From positions 1-64,000 of the forward strand of contig DASZVY010000096.1 in the NCBI GenBank assembly GCA_035546855.1: DNA of 64,000 nucleotides, written 5' to 3'. Positions within the stretch are counted from its first letter, which is position 1, and every line of letters begins with the position of its first letter. This stretch comes from Nitrobacter sp035546855. GTDB lineage: Bacteria > Pseudomonadota > Alphaproteobacteria > Rhizobiales > Xanthobacteraceae. Positions 26,543-35,507 of the stretch are shown here, in pieces. The notes beneath the pieces are model-generated. The model was not told the origin of the DNA and made no database searches. It was given only the letters and a program-made list of their open reading frames with translations. Both the position numbers and the translations under genes were made by a program.

Positions 26543-26583
26543 GTCATTCCGGACGGCTTGCATCGCAAGCCGATCCGGGATCC
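26543..26583. repeat. Intergenic palindromic repeat
   Basis: ATTCCGGACGGCTTG/CAAGCCGATCCGGGAT form an imperfect inverted repeat with a short loop. It lies in the 207-nt spacer between the hydrolase-like gene and the TRIC-type gene and resembles a dispersed short repeat of this bacterial group. The rest of the spacer shows no gene. Confidence 0.55.
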
Positions 26584-26727
26584 AGCAATCCAGGGTGCAT
26601 TTCAACTTGACTGGATTCCTGCATGCGGCGGCGTCAGGGAGCCAGACGCACTTCCGGCCGGCTGCGGTGACGGGCGCGTCCTGCCACGCCGATTGTCTCG
26701 CAGAACTGTTGTGCTACCTGTGAGCCC

Positions 26728-27357
26728 ATGCTTCCCGCCGATGCCGTTCTGCACCTGCTGGCCTTCGTGGCCTATGTCGCCGAAGCGATGACCGCGGCGC
26801 TGGCCGCCGGCCGCCGCAAGATGGATTGGGTCGGCGTGGCGCTGCTCGGCAGCGTCACCGCGCTCGGCGGCGGCTCGCTCCGCGATGTGCTGCTTGGGCA
26901 CTATCCGCTGTCCTGGGTGCAAAATCCGTATCTGCTGGTGCTGACGGCGGGCGCGGCGCTTTTGACTATCGCGGTGGCGCGGGTGGCGCATCAACTCCGG
27001 CTGCTGTTTCTGGTGCTCGATGCGATCGGTCTCGTGGTGTTTTCCATTCTCGGCTGCGGCGTCGCCATCAGCCTCCATGAGCCGGTCATCATCGTCGTGG
27101 TGTCCGGCATGGTGACGGGCTGCGCCGGCGGCGTGCTGCGCGATGTCCTGTGCAACGACGTGCCGCTGCTGTTTCGCAGCGAGCTTTATGCCAGCGTCTC
27201 CGTGGTCACCAGCGCAATCTATGTGGGGGGACACGTGCTCGGCATCGCGCATCCGATCGTCACGCTGGTCGCTTTTGCGATCGGCCTGGCGTTCCGCCTG
27301 CTGGCAATCAGGTTCAAGTGGGAAATGCCGAAGTTCGTTTACGATCGGGAGGGGTGA
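26728..27357 (+). CDS. Trimeric intracellular cation channel (TRIC/UPF0126) family membrane protein
   Basis: 209 residues, seven predicted TM helices in two similar halves. Each half carries the family element: GGGSLRDVLLG in the first and AGGVLRDVLCN in the second. Prokaryotic TRIC homologues (YadS/YicG type) form cation-permeable trimers; others suggest amino-acid or electron-related roles, so the physiological ion is open. It is convergent with the next minus-strand gene across two hairpins. Confidence 0.85.
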   Translation: MLPADAVLHLLAFVAYVAEAMTAALAAGRRKMDWVGVALLGSVTALGGGSLRDVLLGHYPLSWVQNPYLLVLTAGAALLTIAVARVAHQLRLLFLVLDAIGLVVFSILGCGVAISLHEPVIIVVVSGMVTGCAGGVLRDVLCNDVPLLFRSELYASVSVVTSAIYVGGHVLGIAHPIVTLVAFAIGLAFRLLAIRFKWEMPKFVYDREG

Positions 27358-27380
27358 ACGGGGCGCATCGGCCAAAGAAA

Positions 27381-27459
27381 GACCCGCCGATTAGGGCGGG
27401 TCCGAAGCATTTAAAAAACGAGGGGCCTGTAATCAATCTGACCCGCCCGAGAGGGCGGG
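27381..27459. terminator. Two hairpins between convergent genes
   Basis: First stem GACCCGCC/GGCGGGTC (27381-27402), second CCCGCCC/GGGCGGG with a GAGA loop (27442-27459), separated by an A-rich stretch (TTTAAAAAACGA). They sit between the TRIC-type gene (plus) and the GCG_CRPN gene (minus) and can end transcription from both sides. Confidence 0.7.
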
Positions 27460-27481
27460 CCGTCGTTGATCTCGGCTCTTA

Positions 27482-27745
27482 TCACCACCAGGTGCGGCAG
27501 ACGCGGCGGCCCGGACCCCAGTAGCGGCAGCGGCGATGCTCGGGACGCACCACGATCACACGGCCGCCGACATTCGGACGGCATCCGCCACGCGGTCCGC
27601 GATGGAAGCCGCGGCCGCAGCCGCCCGCAACTTGAATGACGTCTGCGTGCGCGCCGGGTGCGGCGGGCGCCAACGGCATGGCATCGGCCATTCCGAAGGT
27701 GGCAACCGATCCGGCGAGAAGTGCTGCTGCGAAAAGTGCTTTCAT
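27482..27745 (-). CDS. Small secreted GCG_CRPN-type protein
   Basis: 87 residues: a Sec signal peptide (MKALFAAALLAGSVATFGMADA), then a Pro/Ala stretch, then GGCGRGFHRGPRGGCRPN, which matches the GCG...CRPN motif found in many small rhizobial envelope proteins. The C-terminal end is rich in Arg, Cys and Trp (RRCRYWGPGRRVCRTWW). Function is not known. The start is set by the signal peptide; a longer in-frame start upstream is not used. Confidence 0.7.
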   Translation of the reverse strand: MKALFAAALLAGSVATFGMADAMPLAPAAPGAHADVIQVAGGCGRGFHRGPRGGCRPNVGGRVIVVRPEHRRCRYWGPGRRVCRTWW

Positions 27746-28007
27746 TGGGGGATCCTCTGGTTCGGCCGCGATAATGCGGCAGTTTTTACATGCCCGACGC
27801 GGGAGGGTCGGCAACGAATGACCGTGCCGGAGGGGAGGTCGTCACGGTGCACCCGTGACGCCACTTGGCAACGCCGTACCTTAACGCAAGCTGAACGGTC
27901 TTGTTCCCTCCGGTCCGTATGGCCCCCGTCGGTTATATTTCGACGAGGACCGAAACATCTTTACGCTGCGGCCGCTAGCGTTTCGGCGTCCCTGTCATGG
28001 AGGCTTC

Positions 28008-28316
28008 ATGACCATCACTGTTTTCATCCGCTACCAGATCGATCCGTTGAAGCGCGACATGTTCGAGCAATATGCCCGCCGTTGGCTCGAGATCATTCCG
28101 GCGTGCGGCGGCGATTGCCTCGGCTACTGGATGCCGTATGAGGGCACCAACAACATTGCGTTCGGGCTGGTCTCCTTTGACAGCCTCGCAGCATATGAAG
28201 CCTATCGCGCCAGACTGCGCGGTGACGGCGAGGGACTCGCCAATTTCGGATTCGCCGAGAAAAATCGGCTGATCCTCGCGGAGGAGCGCACCTTTTTGCG
28301 TCAGGTTGCGGTATAA
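28008..28316 (+). CDS. NIPSNAP family protein
   Basis: 102 residues with the ferredoxin-like fold of the NIPSNAP family: FIRYQIDPLKRDMFEQYARRWLEIIPACGGDCLGYWMPYEGTNNIAFGLVSFDSLAAYEAYRARL. Members are small dimeric proteins; the biochemical activity is largely unknown. It is followed after 28 nt by an ABM-domain protein and then a PEP-mutase-family enzyme, suggesting one operon. The 193 nt before it hold no gene. Confidence 0.82.
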   Translation: MTITVFIRYQIDPLKRDMFEQYARRWLEIIPACGGDCLGYWMPYEGTNNIAFGLVSFDSLAAYEAYRARLRGDGEGLANFGFAEKNRLILAEERTFLRQVAV

Positions 28317-28344
28317 GCGAGCGCATCCCGACAGGAGCGCGCCC

Positions 28345-28728
28345 ATGATCGCGGTAATTTTCGAAGTCTGGCTCAAGCCGGATTACATGCAGGATTATTT
28401 CGATCTCGCCGCGGAGTTGCGCCCCAGTCTCGAAAAGGTCGACGGCTTCATTTCGGTGGAGCGATTCGAGAGCCTGACCGAGAAAGGGAAGTTTGTGTCG
28501 CTGTCGTTTTTCCGGGACGAGGAAGCCGTGGCCGCGTGGCGCAACACCCAGGAGCATCGCGTGACGCAAGGGAAAGGCCGCGCGCGGATCTTCGCCAATT
28601 ACCGGCTGCGGGTCGCGCATGTCCTGCGCGATTACGGGTTGAACGAACGTGAGCAGGCGCCGAAGGACAGCCGGGCGCGCCACGATGTAAGCGGTGTGTC
28701 TGCGTCGGCCAACACCACGACGTCATGA
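28345..28728 (+). CDS. Antibiotic biosynthesis monooxygenase (ABM) domain protein
   Basis: 127 residues. Residues 1-95 are an ABM/dimeric alpha-beta barrel (MIAVIFEVWLKPDYMQDYFDLAAELRPSLEKVDGFISVERFES...SFFRDEEAVAAWRNTQEHR). The C-terminal ~30 residues are polar and probably disordered. Such proteins act as small cofactor-free oxygenases or heme-type enzymes or have no known activity. It lies between NIPSNAP and PEP-mutase-family genes. Confidence 0.8.
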   Translation: MIAVIFEVWLKPDYMQDYFDLAAELRPSLEKVDGFISVERFESLTEKGKFVSLSFFRDEEAVAAWRNTQEHRVTQGKGRARIFANYRLRVAHVLRDYGLNEREQAPKDSRARHDVSGVSASANTTTS

Positions 28729-28742
28729 CGAAAGGATGGAAA

Positions 28743-29561
28743 ATGCCGCTGTCGGCTGAAGAAAAACGCAAAGCCTTCCGCGCGCTGCACGAGAGCGGCT
28801 GCTTCGTTATTCCCAATCCGTGGGATGTCGGTAGCGCGAAGGCGCTGGAGATGATGGGGTTCAAGGCGCTTGCCTCGACGAGCGCGGGGCTCGCCTGGTC
28901 ACTCGGCAAAGCCGACAACCACATCACGCTCGGGGATGTCTGCAATCACCTGACGGCGCTGTGTGACGCGGTCGATCTTCCGGTCAATGCGGACTTCGAG
29001 AACGGCTTTGCCGTCGAGCCCGAAGGTGTCGCGGCCAATGTTGCGCGCGCGGCGACGACGGGTGTGGCGGGACTCTCCATCGAGGACTCCACGGGTGACA
29101 AGACGAAGCCGCTGTATGACCGCACACTCGCAATCGATCGCATCAAGGCGGCCCGCAACGCCATTGACGCCGATCGCAGCGGCGTCGTTCTGGTCGGGCG
29201 CTGCGAGGCGTTTCTATGGGGGCAGCCCGATCTGAAACTCGTGATCGACCGGCTGCAGGCCTACGGGGAGGCCGGGGCGGATTGTCTTTACGCGCCCGGA
29301 CTGAAAGCGAAGGACGACATCGCGACAGTGGTCAAGGCGGTGCATCCCAAGCCGTTCAACCTGTTGATCGGCTCGCCGGGGCTGAGCGTCGCGGAAGCCG
29401 CCGATCTCGGCGTCCGCCGGATCAGCGTTGGCGGCGCGTTGGCGCGCGCGGCGTGGAGCGGCTTCTTGCGGGCGGCGCAGGAGATCGCGGAGAAGGGGAC
29501 GTTCGACGGGCTCGGGACAGGTCATCCCGGAGGCGAACTCAACGGGATGTTTTCGCGGTAG
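28743..29561 (+). CDS. Isocitrate lyase/PEP phosphomutase family enzyme
   Basis: 272 residues with the superfamily layout: ALHESGCFVIPNPWDVGSAKALEMMGFKALASTSAGLAWSLG near the start, metal-binding DFENGFAVEP (about residues 81-90), IEDSTGDKTKPLYD, and VLVGRCEAFLWG. Close relatives include oxaloacetate decarboxylase and 2-methylisocitrate lyase-like enzymes; the substrate cannot be set here. The start at 28743 is preceded by AAAGGATG; an ATG at 28725 that overlaps the previous stop is the alternative. Confidence 0.85.
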   Translation: MPLSAEEKRKAFRALHESGCFVIPNPWDVGSAKALEMMGFKALASTSAGLAWSLGKADNHITLGDVCNHLTALCDAVDLPVNADFENGFAVEPEGVAANVARAATTGVAGLSIEDSTGDKTKPLYDRTLAIDRIKAARNAIDADRSGVVLVGRCEAFLWGQPDLKLVIDRLQAYGEAGADCLYAPGLKAKDDIATVVKAVHPKPFNLLIGSPGLSVAEAADLGVRRISVGGALARAAWSGFLRAAQEIAEKGTFDGLGTGHPGGELNGMFSR

Positions 29562-29573
29562 ATTTACAAAACA

Positions 29574-29604
29574 AACGGCGGGCGTCTGGCGCCCGCCGTT
29601 TCGT
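29574..29604. terminator. Terminator hairpin between convergent genes
   Basis: Perfect 11-bp stem AACGGCGGGCG/CGCCCGCCGTT with a 5-nt loop, flanked by AAAACA and TTCGTT. It ends the PEP-mutase-family gene and, on the other strand, the small TM-protein gene at 29623. Confidence 0.85.
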
Positions 29605-29622
29605 TCTCCACCGACTCCGGCG

Positions 29623-30048
29623 CTACTTCGTTGCGCCCGGCGTGGGGTTGTTGTCGCTTTGCGGTTGGGCGGCCGCCGGCGGCTGGGCCGGCTTCGGCGC
29701 CGGAGCCGCCCCCGTCGTCATGCCGGGTTGCGTATTGGTCGGCGTTACGTCGCGCACGCCGGGCGCGACCGGCGGCTTCGACGCATTGTTCTGGGCGGTA
29801 TTCTGTGTCGCCGGGGCAGGCTGCGACGCCGTAGTCGTCTCGGTCGAGGAATTGTTCAAGCCGTAGAATACGACGCCGAGAACGACAGCAACGGCGACGG
29901 CAAACAATGCGATGCGTCCATTATTCGCCGGCCCCTCCGCCAGCTCGGGGTCGGGTTGCAGCTCCCGGTCGAGTTGCTCGGCGCGCCGGATGTCATTTTC
30001 GGCGAGATCGCGCTGATAAGGATCATTCGGATTGTGTTCATAGGCCAT
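29623..30048 (-). CDS. Small single-TM protein with Pro/Thr/Gln-rich exterior tail
   Basis: 141 residues: an acidic N-terminal cytosolic part (MAYEHNPNDPYQRDLAENDIRRAEQ), one TM helix (IALFAVAVAVVLGVVFYGL, about residues 46-64), then a disordered Ala/Pro/Thr/Gln/Asn-rich tail. No family is recognised. The ATG has an upstream GGAGCA. A second minus-strand small protein with one TM helix lies just upstream, so the two may be co-transcribed. Confidence 0.65.
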   Translation of the reverse strand: MAYEHNPNDPYQRDLAENDIRRAEQLDRELQPDPELAEGPANNGRIALFAVAVAVVLGVVFYGLNNSSTETTTASQPAPATQNTAQNNASKPPVAPGVRDVTPTNTQPGMTTGAAPAPKPAQPPAAAQPQSDNNPTPGATK

Positions 30049-30121
30049 GACGGGTGCTCCTTTCCCAGCGAGTCAATCGCCGGCATCAGCGGGGGTTCCG
30101 GCGAAGGCGTGGATTTGACGC

Positions 30122-30361
30122 TTATCGGCCGGACTGTCCGACAGGGTGAGTCACTGTCGGCGTTGCCGGCCCGGTTATTGTTCGCGCGGCGTTGAACTCG
30201 TAGAACCCGATGCTGAGCGCGACCAGAATGGCGATGCCGATCACGGCTTTCATTCGCTTGTGGTTATTGCGTTCACCGAAGCCGCCATGGGGATGAGGCA
30301 TCGACGCGCCCCCCAGCCTGTCGGCGCGGGTCGTCCAGCCGTCTCCAAGGTTCTGGAACAT
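30122..30361 (-). CDS. Small single-TM hypothetical protein
   Basis: 79 residues from MFQNLGDGWTTRADRLGG, with a strong ribosome-binding GGAGGA 4 nt before the ATG. One TM helix (AVIGIAILVALSIGFYEF, about residues 38-55) is followed by a Thr/Pro-rich tail. A much longer upstream reading in frame has no support. Function unknown. It lies 73 nt upstream of the 141-residue single-TM gene on the same strand. Confidence 0.55.
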   Translation of the reverse strand: MFQNLGDGWTTRADRLGGASMPHPHGGFGERNNHKRMKAVIGIAILVALSIGFYEFNAARTITGPATPTVTHPVGQSGR

Positions 30362-30762
30362 GGCGTCCTCCACAATATTTTGAGTTGATGCCGAACTAAC
30401 GGCGCACCACGTTTGAAGTTCCGGCGATCGCATTGGATGCGGCAGTGCACAACGAAGCACACCGCCCGCGGTCAGAACATCAGTGATGGGCCGGATCGGA
30501 CTGATTCTCGGCCGCGACATGCCTCGCGAAGCAGTCGAGGGGCCGAGCCGAACCCGGCGATTACGTCCTTTCGTGAGACCCCCGCGCGGCGACATAAGGC
30601 AAAATGCCGCGCATCGATTTGGGAATGAAATTGCGATCTGAAAATGCGGGTCTTCGTTGCCTAAATTCTTGATGCCTTGAGCGCGCAAAGCGACATAGAG
30701 TAGTTCTAATAAAGATCAATCACCAGCGCATGTGCCGGTGCCAGCCACGGTTAGAGGGCGGA
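30362..30762. other. Gene-free 400-nt intergenic region
   Basis: No credible reading frame on either strand. The right third is less GC-rich than the flanks (for example AGTAGTTCTAATAAAGATCA near 30700-30720) and probably holds the promoter of the indolepyruvate oxidoreductase gene. The left edge holds the promoter of the minus-strand small-protein gene. No clear sigma-70 pair could be assigned. Confidence 0.5.
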
Positions 30763-33700
30763 ATGGGAATCAACCAAGGTCCGATCAGTCTCGATCAGAA
30801 ATATACCCAGGGCTCGGGCCACGTCTTCATGACGGGCATTCAGGCGCTGGTTCGGTTGCCGATGGCGCAAATTCGCCGCGACCGCGCCGCCGGTCTCAAC
30901 ACCGCGGGCTTCATTTCCGGGTATCGCGGTTCGCCGCTCGGCGGTTACGACCAGCAACTCTTTGCCGCCCGAAAACATCTCGAGCAATACAACATCAAAT
31001 TCCAGCCAGGCGTGAACGAGGATTTGGCCGCGACCGCGATCTGGGGCTCGCAACAGCTCAATCTTTCACCCGGCGCGAACTACGACGGCGTGGTCGGCAT
31101 CTGGTACGGCAAGGGCCCCGGCGTCGATCGCTGCGGCGACGTATTCCGCCACGGCAACGCGGCGGGTTCGGCCAAAAACGGTGGCGTGCTGTGTCTCGCC
31201 GGCGACGATCATGGCGCGAAATCCTCGACCGTGCCGCACCAGTCGGACCATGCCTTCATCTCGGCGCTGATGCCGTATCTCTACCCGTCGTCGATTCACG
31301 AAATGATCCAGATGGGTCTGCTCGGCATCGCGATGTCGCGTTACTCCGGCTGCTGGGTCGGCATGAAGGTCATCACCGAGACGGTGGAGACCACCGCCGA
31401 GATCGACCTCGCGGACGAGCTGACCCCGTTCGTCATTCCGACCGACTTCGAGATGCCGCCCGGCGGGCTGAACCTGCGCTGGCCCGACGATCGCTACGAT
31501 CAGGACCGCCGGTTGCAGGACTACAAGGGTTTTGCCGCGCTGGCGTTCGCGCGCGCCAACAAGGTCAACCGCATCACCATGGATTCGCCGAACGCGCGGT
31601 TCGGCATCATGGCCTCGGGCAAGAGCTACGAGGACATCCGCCAAGCGTTGCGCGAACTCGGGATCACCGAGCAGGTCGCGGCGAAAATCGGTCTGCGGCT
31701 CTACAAGATCGGCATGCCGTGGCCGCTGGAGCCGCAGGGCGTGCGCGAATTCGCCGTCGGGCTTGAAGAGATTCTGATCGTCGAGGAACGGCGCGAGATC
31801 GTCGAGAACCAGGTCAAGCAGGAGCTGTTCAACTGGCGCGACGACGTGCGGCCGCGCATCATCGGCAAGATGGACGATCACGACAAGCCGTTCCTGCCGT
31901 TCGCGCAGGAATTGAGCGTCGCGTCGCTGGCGAGCTCGCTGACCGAGCGGCTGCTGCGGCTCAACCTCAACCCTGAGGTTGCGGACATGTTGCGCGCGAA
32001 AGCCGACTGGTTCAACGGCCGTCAGGCAACGCAGATGCAGGCGGTGGCGCCGATCGCCCGCACGCCGTATTTCTGTTCGGGCTGTCCGCACAACACCTCG
32101 ACGAAGGTGCCCGACGGCAGCCGCGCCTTTGCCGGCATCGGCTGTCACTTCATGTCGCTGTGGATGGACCGCAACACCGAGACCTTCACGCACATGGGCG
32201 GTGAGGGCGTGCCGTGGGTCGGTGTCGCGCCGTTCACCAACGAGAAGCATGTGTTCGCCAATCTCGGCGACGGCACCTACTTCCATTCCGGCAGCCTCGC
32301 GATCCGTCAGGCGGTGTCGTCCGGCGCCAACATCACCTACAAGATCCTCTATAACGACGCGACCGCCATGACCGGCGGCCAGCATGTCGACGGCGAACTG
32401 TCGCCGCAGCAGATCACCTTCCAGCTTCACGCCGAGGGTATTCGCGACATCTATCTGGTGTCCGAGAATCCCGATGCCTATCCGGCGTCGAGCATCGCGC
32501 CGGGCGTGAAGACCGCGCATCGTGACGAACTTGATTCGGTCATGAAGGCGTGCCGCGAGATCAAGGGCGCATCCGCCATCGTGTTCGTGCAGACCTGCGC
32601 GGCCGAGAAGCGCCGCCGTCGCAAGCGCGGCACCATGGAGGATCCGCGCCGCCGCGTGCTGATCAATCCGGCCGTCTGCGAGGGCTGTGGCGATTGCTCG
32701 GTGCAATCCAACTGCATCTCCGTCGAGCCGCTCGAAACCGAGATGGGTCGCAAGCGCACCATCAACCAGTCGTCCTGCAACAAGGACTATTCCTGCCTCA
32801 AGGGCTTCTGCCCGTCATTCGTCACGGTCGACGGCGGCCGGCTGCGCGCCCGTGCGCCCGCCGACCTCGGTGCGATCGGCGAGCTTCCCGAGCCGGCGTC
32901 GCGGCCGACTCTCGACAAACCCTACAACATCGCGGTGGGCGGCGTCGGCGGCACCGGCGTCTTGACCATCGGCGCGTTGCTCGGCATGGCTGCGCATATC
33001 GAGGGCAAGGCCAGCATGATCCTCGACATGTCCGGTCTCGCGCAGAAGGGCGGCGCGGTGCTGAGCCACGTCCGGCTGTCGCAGCACACCGCCGACGTGA
33101 CCTGTTCGCGTATCGTCACCGGCACCGCCGACCTCGTGATTGCCGCCGATGAGGTGGTCGCCGCCTCCAAGGACACGATGACGCTGTGCGAGTCGAGCCG
33201 CACCGCCGGCATCATCAACACACACCTGATCCCGATTGCGGATTTCATCCTCAATCGTGATTTCAACTTCCAGAGCCGCAAGGTCAACCACGTCCTCGAG
33301 ACCGCGCTGCGCAAGGACTCGACGTTCTTCGATTTCACCAAGCCCGCGGAAACGCTGCTCGGCGACTCCATCGCCACCAATATGATGATGATGGGCTACG
33401 CCTACCAGCGGGGCCTGTTGCCGCTGACGGCCGCGGCCATCGAGCAGGCGATCGAGGTCAACGGCGTCGCGGTCAGGATGAACACGGAAGCTTTCCGGCT
33501 TGGGCGGCTCGCCGCCGTCGATCCCGCGCGGCTCGCGGGCATGATGAAAGGGCAGGAGGAGCCCGCTGTTGCCAAGACGCTCGATGAGATGTCGCTCGAT
33601 GAGATCATCGCGCACCGCTCGGCACACCTCACGAACTATCAGGACAAAGCGCTTGCGGACAAATATCAGGCGCTGGTCGACCGCGTGAGGGATGCCGCGA

Positions 33701-34254
33701 CCAGGGGGGGCTATGGCGAGGCGCTGCCGCGCGCGGTTGCGATCAATTACGCAAAGCTGCTCGCCTACAAGGACGAGTACGAGGTGGCGCGGCTCTTCAC
33801 CGACGGCCGTTTCGAGAAGCAGCTTCGCGATCAGTTCCAGGGCGACTACAAGATCAGCTTCCATCTCGCGCCGCCGGTTCTCGCGAACGAGACGGATGCG
33901 CTCGGCCGCCCGGCCAAGAAGACGTATGGGCCGCGCATGATGACGGCGTTCCGGCTGCTCGCGAAGATGAAGGGCCTGCGCGGCACCGCATTCGATCCGT
34001 TCGGTTACAGCGCCGAGCGAAAGATGGAGCGCGACTTGATCGCGGGATACGAGAAGGACGTGGCGTTCGTGCTCGACAAGCTGTCTCCGGCCAACATCGA
34101 GATCGCGACCGAGCTGCTGTCGTTGCCGGATCGCATCCGCGGCTACGGCCCGGTGAAGGAGAAGGCGGTCGCTGACGCCAAAATCCGCTATGCGGAATTA
34201 GCGCGCGATCTTGTCGATCCGCCGCCGGCGCCCAGGCAAATCGCGGCGGAATAG
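30763..34254 (+). CDS. Fused indolepyruvate ferredoxin oxidoreductase (IorA-IorB type)
   Basis: 1163 residues. Domain order: N-terminal TPP/pyrimidine-binding part (GSGHVFMTGIQALVRLPM, GFISGYRGSPLGGYD), TPP-pyrophosphate part around residue 500 (NLGDGTYFHSGSLAIRQA; LYNDATAMTGGQHVDG), a Cys-rich 4Fe-4S segment (CEGCGDCSVQSNC, Cys639/642/645/651), and the IorB gamma domain (VGGVGGTGVLTIGALLGM). It oxidatively decarboxylates aryl- or branched-chain 2-oxoacids to acyl-CoA with ferredoxin reduction. Fusion of both subunits is the usual proteobacterial form. The start MGINQGPISLDQKY is preceded by AGAGGGCGGA. The genes downstream form a CoA-thioester pathway. Confidence 0.9.
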   Translation: MGINQGPISLDQKYTQGSGHVFMTGIQALVRLPMAQIRRDRAAGLNTAGFISGYRGSPLGGYDQQLFAARKHLEQYNIKFQPGVNEDLAATAIWGSQQLNLSPGANYDGVVGIWYGKGPGVDRCGDVFRHGNAAGSAKNGGVLCLAGDDHGAKSSTVPHQSDHAFISALMPYLYPSSIHEMIQMGLLGIAMSRYSGCWVGMKVITETVETTAEIDLADELTPFVIPTDFEMPPGGLNLRWPDDRYDQDRRLQDYKGFAALAFARANKVNRITMDSPNARFGIMASGKSYEDIRQALRELGITEQVAAKIGLRLYKIGMPWPLEPQGVREFAVGLEEILIVEERREIVENQVKQELFNWRDDVRPRIIGKMDDHDKPFLPFAQELSVASLASSLTERLLRLNLNPEVADMLRAKADWFNGRQATQMQAVAPIARTPYFCSGCPHNTSTKVPDGSRAFAGIGCHFMSLWMDRNTETFTHMGGEGVPWVGVAPFTNEKHVFANLGDGTYFHSGSLAIRQAVSSGANITYKILYNDATAMTGGQHVDGELSPQQITFQLHAEGIRDIYLVSENPDAYPASSIAPGVKTAHRDELDSVMKACREIKGASAIVFVQTCAAEKRRRRKRGTMEDPRRRVLINPAVCEGCGDCSVQSNCISVEPLETEMGRKRTINQSSCNKDYSCLKGFCPSFVTVDGGRLRARAPADLGAIGELPEPASRPTLDKPYNIAVGGVGGTGVLTIGALLGMAAHIEGKASMILDMSGLAQKGGAVLSHVRLSQHTADVTCSRIVTGTADLVIAADEVVAASKDTMTLCESSRTAGIINTHLIPIADFILNRDFNFQSRKVNHVLETALRKDSTFFDFTKPAETLLGDSIATNMMMMGYAYQRGLLPLTAAAIEQAIEVNGVAVRMNTEAFRLGRLAAVDPARLAGMMKGQEEPAVAKTLDEMSLDEIIAHRSAHLTNYQDKALADKYQALVDRVRDAATRGGYGEALPRAVAINYAKLLAYKDEYEVARLFTDGRFEKQLRDQFQGDYKISFHLAPPVLANETDALGRPAKKTYGPRMMTAFRLLAKMKGLRGTAFDPFGYSAERKMERDLIAGYEKDVAFVLDKLSPANIEIATELLSLPDRIRGYGPVKEKAVADAKIRYAELARDLVDPPPAPRQIAAE

Positions 34255-34358
34255 GGCGTTGCGCTGGGGGTGGGGCTCGAACCGCGAGTCCCGCTTGCCA
34301 TCCGTGAGATCACGGTCCAAGACATTCGCTGGGAGACGCTACCAGCGGAGATTTTGGT

Positions 34359-35507
34359 TTGACCATCAAGGGCAAGGCGTACATCGCCGGCATCTACGAG
34401 CATCCGACCCGGCATGCGCCGGACAAATCCACCGCGCAGCTCCACGCCGAGGTCGCCAAGGGCGCGTTGGAAGACGCGGGCCTCACCAGCAGGGACGTGG
34501 ACGGCTATTTCTGCGCCGGCGACGCACCGGGCGGCCTGTGGCCGATGGTCGACTATCTCGGGCTCAAGCCGCGCCATGTCGACTCCACCGAGACCGGCGG
34601 CTGCTCCTACATCATCCATCTCGGTCACGCCGCCGAGGCCATCGCGGCGGGCAAGTGCTCGATCGCGCTGATCACGCTCGCGGGCAAGCCGCGCACCGGG
34701 CCGATGCCGCCGCGCGCCGCCGGCGCCGAAGCCGATTTCGAAGCGGCCTATGGCGCCACCACCCACAACGCCTACGGCATGTGCGCGATGCGCCACATGC
34801 ACGATTACGGCACCACATCCGAGCAACTCGCCTGGATCAAGGTCGCCGCCTCGCATCACGCGCAATACAATCCCCACGCAATGCTGAAGGACGTCGTCAC
34901 CGTCGAGGACGTCCTGAACTCGCCGATGATCTCCGACCCCCTGCATCGCATGGACTGCTGCGTCGTCACCGACGGCGGCGGCGCGCTGATCGTCACCACG
35001 CCGGAAATCGCCAAAAGCCTGAAGAAGCCGCCGGTGCGGCTGATCGGACACGGCGAGGCGATGAAGGGGCCGCGCGGGGGCAAAGATCTCGACCTGACAT
35101 ATTCGGCCGGCGTGTGGTCCGGCCCGCGCGCCTTCGAGGAAGCGGGCGTGACGCCGAAGGATATCAAGTACGCATCGATCTACGACAGCTTCACCATCAC
35201 GGTGCTGATGCAGCTCGAGGACATCGGCTTCTGCGAGAAGGGCCAGGGCGGAAAATTCGTCGCCGACGGCAACCTGATCTCGGGAGTCGGCAAGCTGCCC
35301 TTCAACACCGACGGCGGCGGGCTGTGCAGCAACCACCCCGTCAACCGCGGCGGCATGACCAAGATCATCGAAGCCGTCCGGCAGTTGCGCGGCGAGGCGC
35401 ATCCGAAGGTGCAGGTCAAGAACTGCGACCTCGCCATCGCCCACGGCACCGGCGGATTGTTGGGCGTCCGCCATGCCGCCTCGACCGCCATCCTGGAGCG
35501 CGTGTGA
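34359..35507 (+). CDS. SCPx-like thiolase (nonspecific lipid-transfer-protein type)
   Basis: 382 residues, TTG start after GCGGAG. It has the thiolase fold with a Cys at residue 82 (TGGCSYIIHLGHAAEAIAAG), NRGGMTKIIEAVRQLRGEAHPKVQV and a His in LCSNHPVN (His326), as in the SCP-2 thiolase branch and not in the AtoB branch. Such proteins either cleave 3-ketoacyl-CoA or, with a DUF35 partner (Ltp2/ChsH2 of steroid degraders), catalyse a retro-aldol cleavage. The DUF35 gene follows with a 1-nt overlap, so a complex is likely. Confidence 0.87.
   Translation: MTIKGKAYIAGIYEHPTRHAPDKSTAQLHAEVAKGALEDAGLTSRDVDGYFCAGDAPGGLWPMVDYLGLKPRHVDSTETGGCSYIIHLGHAAEAIAAGKCSIALITLAGKPRTGPMPPRAAGAEADFEAAYGATTHNAYGMCAMRHMHDYGTTSEQLAWIKVAASHHAQYNPHAMLKDVVTVEDVLNSPMISDPLHRMDCCVVTDGGGALIVTTPEIAKSLKKPPVRLIGHGEAMKGPRGGKDLDLTYSAGVWSGPRAFEEAGVTPKDIKYASIYDSFTITVLMQLEDIGFCEKGQGGKFVADGNLISGVGKLPFNTDGGGLCSNHPVNRGGMTKIIEAVRQLRGEAHPKVQVKNCDLAIAHGTGGLLGVRHAASTAILERV

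Noticed and set aside
31066..32706. 546-codon minus-strand frame over the indolepyruvate oxidoreductase gene
   Set aside because: Shadow of a well-supported gene; no recognisable domain.
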